Positions 55,851 through 64,000 of a stretch of DNA of 64,000 bases are shown piece by piece (within the stretch, counting starts at the first letter, position 1; each line of letters opens with the position of its first letter). Source of the DNA: Paenibacillus allorhizosphaerae (GTDB taxonomy: Bacteria > Bacillota > Bacilli > Paenibacillales > NBRC-103111). The stretch spans positions 1 to 64,000 of the forward strand of contig NZ_CAJVCE010000014.1 of assembly GCF_910594985.1 (NCBI RefSeq), given 5' to 3'. The notes below the pieces were generated by a model. That model was not told where the DNA came from, ran no database searches, and was given only the letters and a program-made list of their open reading frames with translations. Both the position numbers and the translations under genes were made by a program.

Positions 55851-56894
55851 TTATTTACCAGGCTTAGCCTTGCCCGCCGCATTTTTGAGCATCTCCGCGT
55901 TCATCGGGCCGGGGTGCTTATCGCGAATGATCCCTTCCGCATCGATAACATACGTTGCAGGATAGGCGTTCACCCGATACTGCTTGCTGACGTCTCCCTG
56001 CTTGTCGAGCGGGATCGGAAACGTAATCGCCCACTCTTCAATCCAGGCTTTCACGACCGGTACGCTCACTTCCGTCGAAGTCGCATTGACGCCGAGAATG
56101 ACGGTCCCTTCGGCCTGATGCGCGTCATAAAACTGTTGCATCTCCGGCATCTCCGCACGGCACGGCGGGCACCATGTCGCCCAAAAATTCAAAATAACCG
56201 TCTTCCCCCGATAATCGGACAGCTTCACTTGCTGTCCGCTCAGCAGCGTTAATTCAAAATCCGGAGCCTGCTGCCCTACCTTTAGCCCGGTCGCGTCTCC
56301 CGCTTGGATCGCTGCTCCCGGCTTGTCCCATAAATTGACGGCAAGCGATTGAACGAGTGCGTAGCTGATGAGCAGCATCACGGCCCATTGTGCCGGCGGC
56401 CTGAACTGAGCCGAAGGTTTCGTACGCAGCCACAGCACGATCATTACAGCCTGCACAATGGCCGTAACCCCATGCGTTAGTCGGTGATCCTCCCCAATAA
56501 TTGTAAGCAAAGCCAAATAAACCGTGTACCCCCCAAAAATGGAGACAAGCACCGAATCGATATAATCGGGTACATTCATTTTTAGCTTGCGCGCGGAAAA
56601 CAAGATGTACAGAGCGGCCACCAGCGCCGCTATCCAAGCGCCGCGTACGCCTCCGCTAAAATAGAGCAGCAACATGGGATTGCGAAGCACGCCGAGTCCT
56701 CCGAACAAGAGCAGACTCAGCTTCCAGCTTATGACCCACAGCAGCACGGCATTCACGATAACGGACCGAAAAGCCGATCCAAGTGCCGCCTGCTCCGACC
56801 GAATCCTCAATATGCCATAACCGGCTAGCGCCGCCACCACCGCGAATACGATATTTTTTTGCAATACCAGCGGTCCCCATATCCACGTGTCCAT
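55851..56894 (-). CDS. Membrane protein fused to a ResA/TlpA-type thioredoxin
   Basis: From MDTWIWGPLVLQKN the protein has 347 residues. Residues 1-205 hold six or seven hydrophobic segments, and the pattern GPLVLQKNIVF, YFSGGVRGAWI, PDYIDSVLVSIFGGYTVYLALL loosely recalls prolipoprotein diacylglyceryl transferase-like membrane domains. Residues 206-347 form a thioredoxin domain: KVGQQAPDFELTLLSGQQVKLSDYRGKTVILNFWATWCPPCRAEMPEMQQFYD with the Cys-Pro-Pro-Cys site, and the cis-Pro in NAYPATYVID. The thioredoxin part should face outside and act in thiol reduction, e.g. cytochrome c maturation. The exact partner is unknown. No terminator was clearly seen. Confidence 0.85.
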   Translation of the reverse strand: MDTWIWGPLVLQKNIVFAVVAALAGYGILRIRSEQAALGSAFRSVIVNAVLLWVISWKLSLLLFGGLGVLRNPMLLLYFSGGVRGAWIAALVAALYILFSARKLKMNVPDYIDSVLVSIFGGYTVYLALLTIIGEDHRLTHGVTAIVQAVMIVLWLRTKPSAQFRPPAQWAVMLLISYALVQSLAVNLWDKPGAAIQAGDATGLKVGQQAPDFELTLLSGQQVKLSDYRGKTVILNFWATWCPPCRAEMPEMQQFYDAHQAEGTVILGVNATSTEVSVPVVKAWIEEWAITFPIPLDKQGDVSKQYRVNAYPATYVIDAEGIIRDKHPGPMNAEMLKNAAGKAKPGK

Positions 56895-57056
56895 TCCGAA
56901 TCGTTCACCGCTCTCTGTAAAAGTTATATTCCCATTGTGGGGCGACAGGAATTGTTTTGTCAAATGATGTCCTTGCTTGAGGGTTCCCGGTTGATCCCAA
57001 TCGCAAAGCGCTCAGGCTTGTACATAAATACAACAAGAACTGCAGGAGGGATTCAC

Positions 57057-57821
57057 TTGAAAAAACAGCTCGTTGCTTTGTTGCTCGCCGCTACCGTAAC
57101 CGCAGGATTCACAGGTCTTCCGGCCGGGCAAGCCTATGCCGCCACGCCTACTGCCATCATTGTCAGCGGGGTCAACTTACGTGTACAGCCGGATGTCAAT
57201 TCCCGCAGCTACGGTTTGCTGAAAACCGGTGAAAAGGTTACGATATTAAGCCAAGCGAACAGTTATTGGTATCAGGTTCGCGACAGCCAAGGCCGGACAG
57301 GTTATGTTTCGACCAACAGCAAATATATTAAAACGTCCGGCAGTACAAACGGCGGCAATAACAGCGGAGTGACCGATTCCAGCAGCGTACGCGCCCGAAT
57401 CATTAGCGCCGGCAAAAAATATTTGGGGACCCCGTACGAATTCGGCTCTGACCGTTCGAATACGCGCACCTTCGACTGCTCCGATTTTGTAAGACAAGCA
57501 TTCAAAGACGGCGCCGGCATTACGCTGCCGAGCGATTCCAGAGGTCAAGGCGCTTATGTCAAATCGATCGGCCGAACGACGACCAACTGGCGCAATTTGC
57601 AGCCCGGCGATCTGATGTTCTTCATGGCTTACAAAGGAACGAGCGCATCCGCTTATCCATCCAACACATCTGGACAAACAATTGCTCATGTCGGCATTTA
57701 TTTAGGCAACGGCCAAATTTTGCATACGTATTCGAAAGACTCCGGCGGCGTCCGCATCGACAATATTGCCGGCAAGCATTGGGAAAGCCGCTTTATTTTC
57801 GGCGGAAGCGCTATAAAATAA
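57057..57821 (+). CDS. Secreted SH3-NlpC/P60 cell-wall hydrolase
   Basis: The protein has 254 residues from a TTG at 57057 (MKKQLVALLLAATVTAGF), with GGAGGG six bases upstream. A signal peptide (about 1-28, ending QAYA-A) is followed by a bacterial SH3 domain (about 30-95: VSGVNLRVQPDVNSRSYGLLKTGEKV, WYQVRDSQGRTGYVSTNSKYI), a Ser/Gly/Asn linker and an NlpC/P60 endopeptidase domain (about 115-254) with catalytic Cys in TFDCSDFV and His in TIAHVGIYLGNGQILH. Such enzymes cut the stem peptide of peptidoglycan. It is a single gene, divergent from the thioredoxin fusion. Confidence 0.95.
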   Translation: MKKQLVALLLAATVTAGFTGLPAGQAYAATPTAIIVSGVNLRVQPDVNSRSYGLLKTGEKVTILSQANSYWYQVRDSQGRTGYVSTNSKYIKTSGSTNGGNNSGVTDSSSVRARIISAGKKYLGTPYEFGSDRSNTRTFDCSDFVRQAFKDGAGITLPSDSRGQGAYVKSIGRTTTNWRNLQPGDLMFFMAYKGTSASAYPSNTSGQTIAHVGIYLGNGQILHTYSKDSGGVRIDNIAGKHWESRFIFGGSAIK

Positions 57822-57840
57822 TCGTTACCCCTCGACGCAT

Positions 57841-57880
57841 ACCGCCTCTTCGGCTTCGAAGGGGCGGTTTTGATTTTTAC
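57841..57880 (+). terminator. Terminator of the NlpC/P60 gene
   Basis: ACCGCC and GGCGGT enclose an inner TTCG / CGAA stem and are followed by TTTGATTTTT. Confidence 0.85.
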
Positions 57881-58002
57881 ATAAAGGGACGTGACCGGCT
57901 GAATGCGACATCGTGACGGCCGCAAATATGGTATGATGGACATGGTGCCTTTGATTACATACATATTGCATGGATGATACAAACCAATAGGGGGCGTTGC
58001 TT

Positions 58003-58446
58003 ATGCTGATCGAATTGCTTGGGCGTATCGAAGAGGAGCCGGTGCTGGAACTTCTGTCGTGCGCCGTATTTCCCGATCCGGAGGCGATAGCGCGAACGGT
58101 CCAGCTTTATAAAACGGACGAGGCGATGGAACTGCTAGGCCTGGAAAAGGACGGCGCGCTTCTTGGCATCGCCGGATTTCAGACAGATCCGAACAACCGT
58201 CTCCGCCTGCAGCACATCGCCGTGCATCCGGAATACCGCGGACAAGGCTACGGAAGAGGTTTGCTGCTTGAGCTTATCGCTTTGAAACAGCCCGCTGCGA
58301 TTGTCGCGGAAACCGACGAGGAAGCGGTCGACTTTTACCGCAATGTCGGTTTTGTCGTTACCAGCTTGGGCGAGAAGTATCCGGGCGTCGAACGATTTCA
58401 CTGCATCTATGAAGCGGAGCCTGCCCAGGAAGCGGATGACCTGTAA
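58003..58446 (+). CDS. GNAT-family acetyltransferase
   Basis: From MLIELLGRIEEEPV (AGGGGGC eight bases upstream) the protein has 147 residues. GNAT signatures: LLGIAGFQTDPNNRLRLQHIAVHPEYRGQGYGRGLLLELIAL with the acetyl-CoA motif (about 75-90) and DEEAVDFYRNVGFVVTSLGEKYPGVERFHCIYE at the end. The acceptor is unknown. It precedes the TagA-type gene by 54 bases on the same strand and may share its transcript. Confidence 0.87.
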   Translation: MLIELLGRIEEEPVLELLSCAVFPDPEAIARTVQLYKTDEAMELLGLEKDGALLGIAGFQTDPNNRLRLQHIAVHPEYRGQGYGRGLLLELIALKQPAAIVAETDEEAVDFYRNVGFVVTSLGEKYPGVERFHCIYEAEPAQEADDL

Positions 58447-58500
58447 ACCATCCTGGGTGGCCAGCGCAAGTCAAAACCATTTATAGATTGGAAGGATCGC

Positions 58501-59256
58501 ATGAATCGACCGTCAACGAACATTATGAACGTTCCGTTCTCCAAATTGACTTTTGTAGAGACGCTGGATCATTTGTCGGAGATGTTGGAGCAAAAAAACA
58601 GCGGCTCGCGGCCATATCATCTTATCACGGCAAATCCGGAAATCGTTATGAAATACCAGACGGACTCCGAACTGCGGACGATTATGGACGAGGCCGATCT
58701 GATTACGCCGGACGGCAGCGGTATCGTGCTCGCTTCCAGATGGCAGGGAGATCCGATCGCCGAGCGCGTGACAGGTTGCGATCTGCTGACGGGATTGCTG
58801 GAAGAAGGAAATGGGCGGGGCTGGTCGTTCTATTTCCTTGGCGCCGACGAGAACACAAGCCGGCTTGCCGTGGACAAAATCACAACGCAATACAGCCGGG
58901 TACGTATCGCCGGACGGCATCACGGTTTCTTTCCAGCGGATGAAGAAAAGGCTATCGTCGCCGAGATCTCGGCGGCTCGGCCGGATGTACTGGTGGTAGC
59001 ATTGGGAGCGCCGGCAGCGGAAAAATGGATCTATCGGAATAAACAACAGCTGAACGCGAAGTTAGCTCTAGGCGTCGGAGGAAGCTTGGACATTATCGCC
59101 GGCAAGGTCAAACGTGCGCCGTTGATATGGCAGCATCTGCATCTGGAATGGCTGCACCGGTTATTATCGCAACCGTCGAGATGGAGAAGGCAGCTTATTT
59201 TGCCTGTATTCGCCATGAAGACGTTAATGGAGGGACGCCGTCGCGCCCGTTCCTAG
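58501..59256 (+). CDS. tagA: WecG/TagA/CpsF-family glycosyltransferase
   Basis: A 251-residue GT26 enzyme. Members transfer N-acetylmannosamine to GlcNAc-PP-undecaprenol, the committed step of wall teichoic acid or related polymers. Landmarks are ITANPEIVMKYQTDSELRTIMDEADLITPDGSGIVLASRWQG, RVTGCDLLTGLL, WSFYFLGADENTSRLAVDKI, PDVLVVALGAPAAEKWIY and GVGGSLDIIAGKVKRAP with WQHLHLEWLHRLLSQPSRWRR at the end. No other teichoic acid gene is in the window, so the polymer made is uncertain. The ribosome site GGAAGGA is close to the ATG. Confidence 0.93.
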   Translation: MNRPSTNIMNVPFSKLTFVETLDHLSEMLEQKNSGSRPYHLITANPEIVMKYQTDSELRTIMDEADLITPDGSGIVLASRWQGDPIAERVTGCDLLTGLLEEGNGRGWSFYFLGADENTSRLAVDKITTQYSRVRIAGRHHGFFPADEEKAIVAEISAARPDVLVVALGAPAAEKWIYRNKQQLNAKLALGVGGSLDIIAGKVKRAPLIWQHLHLEWLHRLLSQPSRWRRQLILPVFAMKTLMEGRRRARS

Positions 59257-59266
59257 CACGAGCATA

Positions 59267-59294
59267 CAAAAAAGCCTTTCCCGAAGGAAAGGCT
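59267..59294. terminator. Terminator between the TagA-type gene and ctaM
   Basis: AGCCTTTCC / GGAAAGGCT with a four-base loop. The reverse strand carries TTTTTTG after the stem, so it ends ctaM strongly; the + strand side has no T-run. Confidence 0.85.
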
Positions 59295-59304
59295 GAAAGA
59301 TCGC

Positions 59305-59778
59305 TCAATAAGTGCCTAATATCGCATCGATCACCGGCTTTGTTTCACCGCCGGGATATAAAATATAGAGTAGGACGTACACGACCACACCGGTCGGCGC
59401 CGTCAGCAACCAGATTACGGCCGTGATACGGCCGATTTTTTTATGCTTGGCGAAACGCTTATTGAATGCATGAAGCAGCGTTACGATGCCGAAGACGGCA
59501 GCGACGGTCGCCAGCGTAATATGGAAAATCAAAAAGATATGATATGCCAGCTTCAAACTGTCCGGTCCGCCGAATGTCGTGTTGCCCACAAACAATGTAC
59601 GGCTCATGTAAATCACGAAAAACGCCAGAGCAAAGCCTGCCCCCCACAGCATCAACTTCTGATGCGTGTCCCGATGTCCTTTAACAATATGATACCAGCC
59701 GAATGCGACGAATATCGCACTGATGACGATAAAGCTGGTACTGATCGTAGGTAATATCGTCACGATTAACACACCCAT
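59305..59778 (-). CDS. ctaM: DUF420 membrane protein, cytochrome oxidase assembly factor CtaM
   Basis: A 157-residue protein with four transmembrane segments (about 8-28, 45-62, 80-103, 122-142). The family motifs are WYHIVKGHRDTHQKLMLWG, FGGPDSLKLAYHIFLIFHITLAT, HKKIGRITAVIWLLTAPTGVVVYVLLY. DUF420/CtaM is needed for assembly of haem A oxidases in Firmicutes. It lies 39 bases after ctaG. The ribosome site is weak (AATGAAGA). Confidence 0.92.
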   Translation of the reverse strand: MGVLIVTILPTISTSFIVISAIFVAFGWYHIVKGHRDTHQKLMLWGAGFALAFFVIYMSRTLFVGNTTFGGPDSLKLAYHIFLIFHITLATVAAVFGIVTLLHAFNKRFAKHKKIGRITAVIWLLTAPTGVVVYVLLYILYPGGETKPVIDAILGTY

Positions 59779-59817
59779 TCTTCATTTCGTTATTGGTTCT
59801 ATCAAACTCCTATTAAA

Positions 59818-60687
59818 CTACGCTCCATTGACATTGCCTGCCGCTTGCAAAAACGCCAAATCTTCCTCTTCTTCTTTTTGACGCTCTCTGTTGTACCAGC
59901 GGTAGAAGCAAAAGGCCAGCGCCACCCCGTATACGATCTCTTGAACGATCTTCATAATAACGCCGCCAAGCTGTTGATCGTCCAGCATCGGAAGCAGCAA
60001 GTACTGCTCGGAAACGGAAGCGTACATTTCGTACATTGGGTGTGAGGCAAAAATAATCAACGCGCAAGCAGGAGTCAGCAATATGCCATTAACGAAGATA
60101 TACCCTATCTTCTTCAAATCGGACAACCGGTTATACTCCGGAAGCGGGCAAAAAATAAGGAACCACATTTGAAATGCGGCGAACAGGAAGACCGCTTTGT
60201 ACAGCCACAGCATCAGTTCGCGAGCCATCAGCCAATCCATTACCATAGGAATATGGTACATGGAAAAAATAAAGTTAAAGAAGAAAAGCGCAAAGAGCGG
60301 ATGAGTCAGCGCGCGCATCACACGTTTGCTGCCTTCGCTTTTCAACCCGGCCCGAAGCAGCCATCCCGGAAGACCGACAAGGAAAAACGGCGGCATGATC
60401 AGATACAAAATCGATTGTTGAAACATATGGACGCTGAAGAGATAGTGCATCCCATAAAAAGCAACCGGCGTTCCTTCCGCTATATACCATAGCGCAAGCC
60501 CGGTCCAAAAGTACAGCTTCTTCTTAAGTAGAACCGGTTCGCTCTCCGGAAACCGATCCCTCCACCGACCCACCGCAAATGTATATAAGACACCGACTAC
60601 AACCAACAAGAGCAACAGACCCGGACTCCACAGCTGTGTGAACGTCGGAACGGCCTCATGGCCCGTATGTGAGACGTGTGAATTCAT
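59818..60687 (-). CDS. ctaG: Cytochrome c oxidase assembly protein CtaG (caa3 type)
   Basis: A 289-residue membrane protein with seven hydrophobic segments. Family landmarks are LYFWTGLALWYIAEGTPVAFYGMHYLFSVHMFQQSILYLIMPPFFLVGLPGWLL, FIFSMYHIPMVMDWLM and HPMYEMYASVSEQYLLLPMLDDQQLGGVIMKIVQEIVYG. In Bacillus it is needed for caa3 oxidase formation, probably for copper insertion. It follows the structural ctaCDEF genes behind a terminator, as the fifth gene of the cluster. Confidence 0.95.
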   Translation of the reverse strand: MNSHVSHTGHEAVPTFTQLWSPGLLLLLVVVGVLYTFAVGRWRDRFPESEPVLLKKKLYFWTGLALWYIAEGTPVAFYGMHYLFSVHMFQQSILYLIMPPFFLVGLPGWLLRAGLKSEGSKRVMRALTHPLFALFFFNFIFSMYHIPMVMDWLMARELMLWLYKAVFLFAAFQMWFLIFCPLPEYNRLSDLKKIGYIFVNGILLTPACALIIFASHPMYEMYASVSEQYLLLPMLDDQQLGGVIMKIVQEIVYGVALAFCFYRWYNRERQKEEEEDLAFLQAAGNVNGA

Positions 60688-60770
60688 TGTTCATTGCGGC
60701 TCCTCTCTGTCAACCGGTATGGCTACCGGAAAGGTTTGTGTCGAATTCGTGAAAACTTTCGCAATCTTAT

Positions 60771-60812
60771 GCAAAAGAGAGGGGCTTTCCTGATGAAAAG
60801 CCGCCTCTCCCC
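60771..60812 (-). terminator. Terminator between ctaF and ctaG
   Basis: On the reverse strand GAGAGGCGGCTTT / AAAGCCCCTCTC with an eight-base loop, then TTTTGC. Confidence 0.85.
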
Positions 60813-60856
60813 CTATAACTGCCCGCTGAGTCTTATCTCAGAAGAACAAACGTATA

Positions 60857-61171
60857 TTACCACCATAGCCAGAAAACGGCCATCGCTACCGCGGTTAATG
60901 CGACAAAAGCTCCGAAACAAAGACCCAATATCGGAAAGAAATGCCCGCGGTCTTTCATATGCATCCAGTATGCCAATTGGAAAATGATTTGCACAATGGC
61001 CAGGCCAACCAGAAACATGATAATGAATGAACGATCCAATCCACCGTACAGTACGATGGCGAATGCCAGCATGGTCAGTACGATCGAAATGATGTAGGAC
61101 AAATAGTGGTTTTTCGGTCCTTCTTGGCGGTGACGCTCATGCCCCACTGTTGTATGGTGTTGGCTGCTCAT
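60857..61171 (-). CDS. ctaF: Cytochrome c oxidase subunit IV (caa3)
   Basis: A 104-residue protein with three transmembrane helices (about 24-42, 50-68, 80-102) typical of Bacillales CtaF: YLSYIISIVLTMLAFAIVLY, FLVGLAIVQIIFQLAYWMHMKDRGH, FGAFVALTAVAMAVFWLWW. A His-rich N-terminus precedes. Its ATG directly follows the stop of ctaE. Confidence 0.94.
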   Translation of the reverse strand: MSSQHHTTVGHERHRQEGPKNHYLSYIISIVLTMLAFAIVLYGGLDRSFIIMFLVGLAIVQIIFQLAYWMHMKDRGHFFPILGLCFGAFVALTAVAMAVFWLWW

Positions 61172-61795
61172 TTACGGACCCACCTTCCCCATCAGGTAAA
61201 CTACTGTGAAGATAAACACCCACACGACGTCGATAAAGTGCCAGTACAGGCCGGCTACGTAAAACTTGGGCGCCGTTACAACCGTCAAGCCCTTTTTCAT
61301 ACTGGAGATGATCAATAGCGTAATCCACAAGACACCGAAAGCAACGTGCGCTCCGTGGAATCCGACGAGCGTATAAAAGGATGTTGCAAATGCGCTCTTA
61401 CTGAAAGTATGCCCTTCATGGACGTATTCCATGAATTCATAAATTTCAAGACCAAGGAACCCCAGGCCAAGCAACACAGTGATGGCGAGCCAAAGCTGCA
61501 CTTGTTTCAAGTTGTTGCGGTGCAGTGCCATTGTGGCAAATACGCTGGTCAAAGAACTCGTTAACAAGATAAAGGTGGACAGTGCTACAGTGCTCAGTAC
61601 GAACAAATGCTGCGCCGTCGGGCCGTCCGGCACCTGGTTGCGAAGCGCGATGAACGATGCAAACAGCGTACCGAACAATACGCACTCGCCGCCGAGGAAG
61701 AGCCAGAAGCCCATTACTTTGTTCTTGCCTTCCAAAGTAGCCGTTTCCGCGTGAGGTGGCAGGGCGCCGCCTACTTCATGATGTGCTGCACTCAT
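61172..61795 (-). CDS. ctaE: Cytochrome c oxidase subunit III (caa3)
   Basis: A 207-residue protein with five transmembrane helices, as usual for caa3 subunit III: GFWLFLGGECVLFGTLFASFIALR, LLTSSLTSVFATMALHRNN, FYTLVGFHGAHVAFGVLWIT and LYWHFIDVVWVFIFTVVYLMG with the conserved Glu and His residues. The start overlaps the ctaD stop (ATGA) and its own stop abuts ctaF, so the three are translated in concert. Confidence 0.97.
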   Translation of the reverse strand: MSAAHHEVGGALPPHAETATLEGKNKVMGFWLFLGGECVLFGTLFASFIALRNQVPDGPTAQHLFVLSTVALSTFILLTSSLTSVFATMALHRNNLKQVQLWLAITVLLGLGFLGLEIYEFMEYVHEGHTFSKSAFATSFYTLVGFHGAHVAFGVLWITLLIISSMKKGLTVVTAPKFYVAGLYWHFIDVVWVFIFTVVYLMGKVGP

Positions 61796-63642
61796 GCCTT
61801 AACCCCCTTATCATTCAACTCTTCAGGTTCGATATGGAAGCCGTGATCATCATATACCGAACGAAGGAACATGCAAATGAGTGTAATACCTATACCGATA
61901 ATGCTGACGATATAGTTGTGATACATGAACCCGTAGCCCGAGATAAACAGGCCGACGGACATAACAAACGGAAGAATGGACGGCGAAGGCATATGAATCG
62001 AACCGATCGGCTCGGCCGGCGTCATTTCTTTGTTGCCTGCCATTTTCTCTTTCCAGAAAGCATCCAACCCGCGAACAAGCGGCGTTTGTTTGAAGTTGTA
62101 TTCCGGAGGCGGCGAAGGAATCGTCCACTCCAGCGTACGTCCATCCCACGGATCGGCAGGCGCGTTCATCGGCTTGCTGTTCGTTGCGATCGCGTTGATC
62201 AGGAAGACGATCGTACCGATACCCATCAAGATGGCACCGATCGTACTGATAAAGTTACCTTGTTCCAGCCCTACGCCAGGCTGATACGTAAACACGCGGC
62301 GCGGCATCCCCATAAGTCCCAGGAAGTGCTGCGGGAAAAACGTCATATGGAAACCGATAAAGAAGGTCCAGAAGTGAATCTTGCCAAGCGTTTCGTTCAG
62401 CATGCGGCCGAACATTTTAGGCCACCAATAGTACATCGCCGAGAACAAGCTGAGCACTAACCCGCCGACGATAACGTAGTGAAAGTGAGCTACCACGAAA
62501 TATGTATCGTGATATTGGAAGTCTGCCGCAGGAACCGCGAGCATAACCCCGGTAACGCCACCCATAACGAAAGTCGGAATAAAGGATGTTGCGAAAATGT
62601 TTGCCGTTGTGAAACGGATCTGCCCGCCCCACAGGGTGAACAGCCAGTTAAAGATTTTAACACCCGTCGGTACGGCAATCGCCATCGTCGCAACCCCGAA
62701 GATCGCATCCCCGACGGCTCCGATCCCTGTCGTAAACATATGGTGAGCCCATACCATGAAGCCCAGAAATCCGATCAGCGCCATTGCAAATACCATCGAA
62801 CTATAACCGAACAGGCGCTTTCTGGAGAAGGTCGATACGACTTCGGAAACGACGCCGAATGCCGGTACGATCAAGATGTACACTTCGGGGTGACCGAAGA
62901 TCCAGAAGATATGTTCCCACAATACCGGGTTACCGCCCTTCGATACATCGAAGAAGGCTCCCTCGAAAATACGGTCGAACATCAGCTCGACAAGACCTAC
63001 GGTAATTGCAGGGAAAGCGAACAAAATCAGAAACGATGTAATAAAGGCCGCCCATGTGAACATCGGCATTCTCATGTAAGTCATTCCCGGCGCACGCATA
63101 TTGATGATCGTTACCAGGAAGTTGATGCCCCCGATCAGCGTACCGATACCGGCAATCTGAAGACCGAGCACGTAGAAGTCCAAGCCTTTAAAAAGACCGG
63201 AGCTATCCACGATGCCGGACAGCGGCGGGTATGCCGTCCATCCCGCATTCGGTGCGCCACCCAGAAACCAGGAAGTGTTCATGAGCAAAGCTCCGAAGAA
63301 GAACAACCAGAAGCCCAGTGCGTTTACGAAAGGAAACGCAACGTCGCGCGCTCCGATCTGCAGCGGAATAACGGCGTTCATGAAGGCGAATATAACCGGC
63401 ATCGCTGCGAAGAAGATCATGGTCGTACCATGCATCGTGGTCAGCTGATTAAATGTATCGCCGATAAATATTTTTTGATCCGGATACAGCAGCTGAAGCC
63501 GAATCAAAATCGCTTCGATCCCGCCCAACAAGAAGAACAGGCCGCCTGCGATAAGATAAAGTATGCCGATTTTTTTATGGTCCACCGTGGTTAGCCAATC
63601 CATTAGCCCGGTGTATCGTTTGACCTTGTGTTCGTGAGCCAC
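61792..63642 (-). CDS. ctaD: Cytochrome c oxidase subunit I (caa3)
   Basis: A 616-residue haem-copper oxidase subunit with at least twelve transmembrane helices. Landmarks are LTTMHGTTMIFFAAMPVIF (low-spin haem His), WEHIFWIFGHPEVYILIVPAFG with His and the cross-linked Tyr of the binuclear centre, WAHHMFTTG with the two copper His, and YHDTYFVVAHFHYVIVGG with the haem a and a3 His. The C-terminal extension (about 540-616) carries extra helices of the caa3 type. It is the catalytic proton-pumping subunit. The ribosome site AGGAGG precedes the start at about ten bases. Confidence 0.98.
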   Translation of the reverse strand: MAHEHKVKRYTGLMDWLTTVDHKKIGILYLIAGGLFFLLGGIEAILIRLQLLYPDQKIFIGDTFNQLTTMHGTTMIFFAAMPVIFAFMNAVIPLQIGARDVAFPFVNALGFWLFFFGALLMNTSWFLGGAPNAGWTAYPPLSGIVDSSGLFKGLDFYVLGLQIAGIGTLIGGINFLVTIINMRAPGMTYMRMPMFTWAAFITSFLILFAFPAITVGLVELMFDRIFEGAFFDVSKGGNPVLWEHIFWIFGHPEVYILIVPAFGVVSEVVSTFSRKRLFGYSSMVFAMALIGFLGFMVWAHHMFTTGIGAVGDAIFGVATMAIAVPTGVKIFNWLFTLWGGQIRFTTANIFATSFIPTFVMGGVTGVMLAVPAADFQYHDTYFVVAHFHYVIVGGLVLSLFSAMYYWWPKMFGRMLNETLGKIHFWTFFIGFHMTFFPQHFLGLMGMPRRVFTYQPGVGLEQGNFISTIGAILMGIGTIVFLINAIATNSKPMNAPADPWDGRTLEWTIPSPPPEYNFKQTPLVRGLDAFWKEKMAGNKEMTPAEPIGSIHMPSPSILPFVMSVGLFISGYGFMYHNYIVSIIGIGITLICMFLRSVYDDHGFHIEPEELNDKGVKA

Positions 63643-63674
63643 CTTAGTTTAACCTCCTTTTTCCCTGATGCTCG

Positions 63675-64000
63675 TTACTTCAACTTCAGCGAGTTCAAGT
63701 ATTTGACCAAATCGTTGAGCTGTTGATCCTGAAGCGGCTTCGGTCCAGTCGGGCCGAAGGCCGGCATCTGAGCGCCAGGCTTAACGGATTGCGGATCGGT
63801 AATCCACTCTTTCAACTTCGCATCGTTATGCGGAAGTATACCTGCAACCAGTTCGCGGGATGCAAAACCGTTCAAGTTCGGGCCAGCACCGAGCCCCTGT
63901 GCATTCACCGCATGACAGGATAAGCAGTTGTCTTTAAATACTTGCTCGCCGGCCCTGGCATCCGCCGGGATAACGGCAGGCGTTTTCATCTTGGCGACCC
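63675..64000 (-). CDS. ctaC: Cytochrome c oxidase subunit II with cytochrome c domain (caa3), partial
   Basis: Only the C-terminal part is inside the window; the frame stays open to the right edge and the N-terminal membrane and CuA parts are missing. The piece holds a haem c domain: AGEQVFKDNCLSCHAVNAQG with CLSCH and the Met ligand in PGAQMPAF, ending YLNSLKLK. The haem on subunit II is what makes the oxidase caa3. It lies 32 bases before ctaD in the order ctaC-D-E-F. Confidence 0.94.
   Translation of the reverse strand, partial: VAKMKTPAVIPADARAGEQVFKDNCLSCHAVNAQGLGAGPNLNGFASRELVAGILPHNDAKLKEWITDPQSVKPGAQMPAFGPTGPKPLQDQQLNDLVKYLNSLKLK

Noticed and set aside
62479-63594. Long + strand frame opposite ctaD
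   Set aside because: It mirrors the conserved oxidase subunit I gene and its composition (many Arg, His, Gln) is typical of an antisense artefact.
1-64000. CRISPR arrays, transposases, integrases and tRNA genes
   Set aside because: None was found: no regularly spaced repeats, no transposase or integrase domain among the proteins, and no cloverleaf-like sequence noticed by eye. A tRNA scan by program was not possible here.

Overview
The window looks like chromosome of a spore-forming, endospore-coat-bearing Gram-positive bacterium of the Bacillales, most likely Paenibacillus or a close relative. The reasons are strong AGGAGG-type ribosome binding sites, sigma-A promoters with 17-18 base spacers, GTG and TTG starts, CotF-type coat proteins, a caa3 oxidase (ctaCDEFG plus ctaM), bacilliredoxin, YneF, the nucleoside phosphatase YgaC, UvsE and FabI. 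Coding density is high. I see no prophage, insertion sequence, CRISPR array or tRNA gene. The assignment rests on recognised families, not on a database search.

Layout. 1-562: the 5' end of a 16S rRNA gene leaving the window leftward, with its leader and tandem promoters. 563-6331: a leftward block with an inositol-phosphatase, fabI, uvsE, a small unknown gene, ddl and a wall amidase. 6572-9280: aconitase, with an IclR regulator facing it (9531-10274). 10624-13009: an anchored hydrolase and a superoxide dismutase fused to an extra helical domain. 13170-18080: folE, yneF, then a tight operon ygaC-lepB-queG-ogt-HD-GYP. 18300-23612: an acetyltransferase, sodA, mutY, an AraC regulator and a membrane protein with a cytochrome c lipoprotein. 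23804-30957: phoX-tatA-tatC, nadE-acpS, bacilliredoxin, spore/stress-type small genes and DUF445. 30958-31763 has no convincing protein gene, but it holds a complete promoter-palindrome-terminator unit. 31764-38403: a CNNM/CBS transporter, a BaiN-like flavoprotein, an ankyrin protein, pspC-pspA and two coat proteins.

38567-46725 is a run of regulator-target pairs: a MarR regulator with an NTF2-like protein; a leader peptide and attenuator before an RlmA-type rRNA methyltransferase, followed by dihydrofolate reductase; remnants of an AraC gene and of an ACT-like gene; an HxlR regulator with a flavodoxin-like reductase; a MerR regulator with an SDR; and a BNR propeller with a MoaD-like protein. 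46843-54110: a 32-residue membrane peptide, a cation-efflux protein, an orphan aldolase, a radical SAM protein, and an AraC regulator with a GH4 alpha-galactosidase. 54205-64000: malic enzyme, a membrane thioredoxin fusion, an NlpC/P60 hydrolase, a TagA-type glycosyltransferase, and the oxidase operon running off the right edge.

The regulatory DNA is the most interesting part. First, a nine-residue leader peptide ending Arg-Tyr-Arg sits just before a terminator-like hairpin and a 23S rRNA methyltransferase gene, which is the layout of a drug-sensing attenuator. Second, the same 25-base array of TGAAA/TTTCA half-sites occurs in the promoter regions of aconitase and of the neighbouring IclR gene. 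Third, a short orphan transcription unit lies in the 30958-31763 gap. All three are read directly from the sequence; their functions are inferred.
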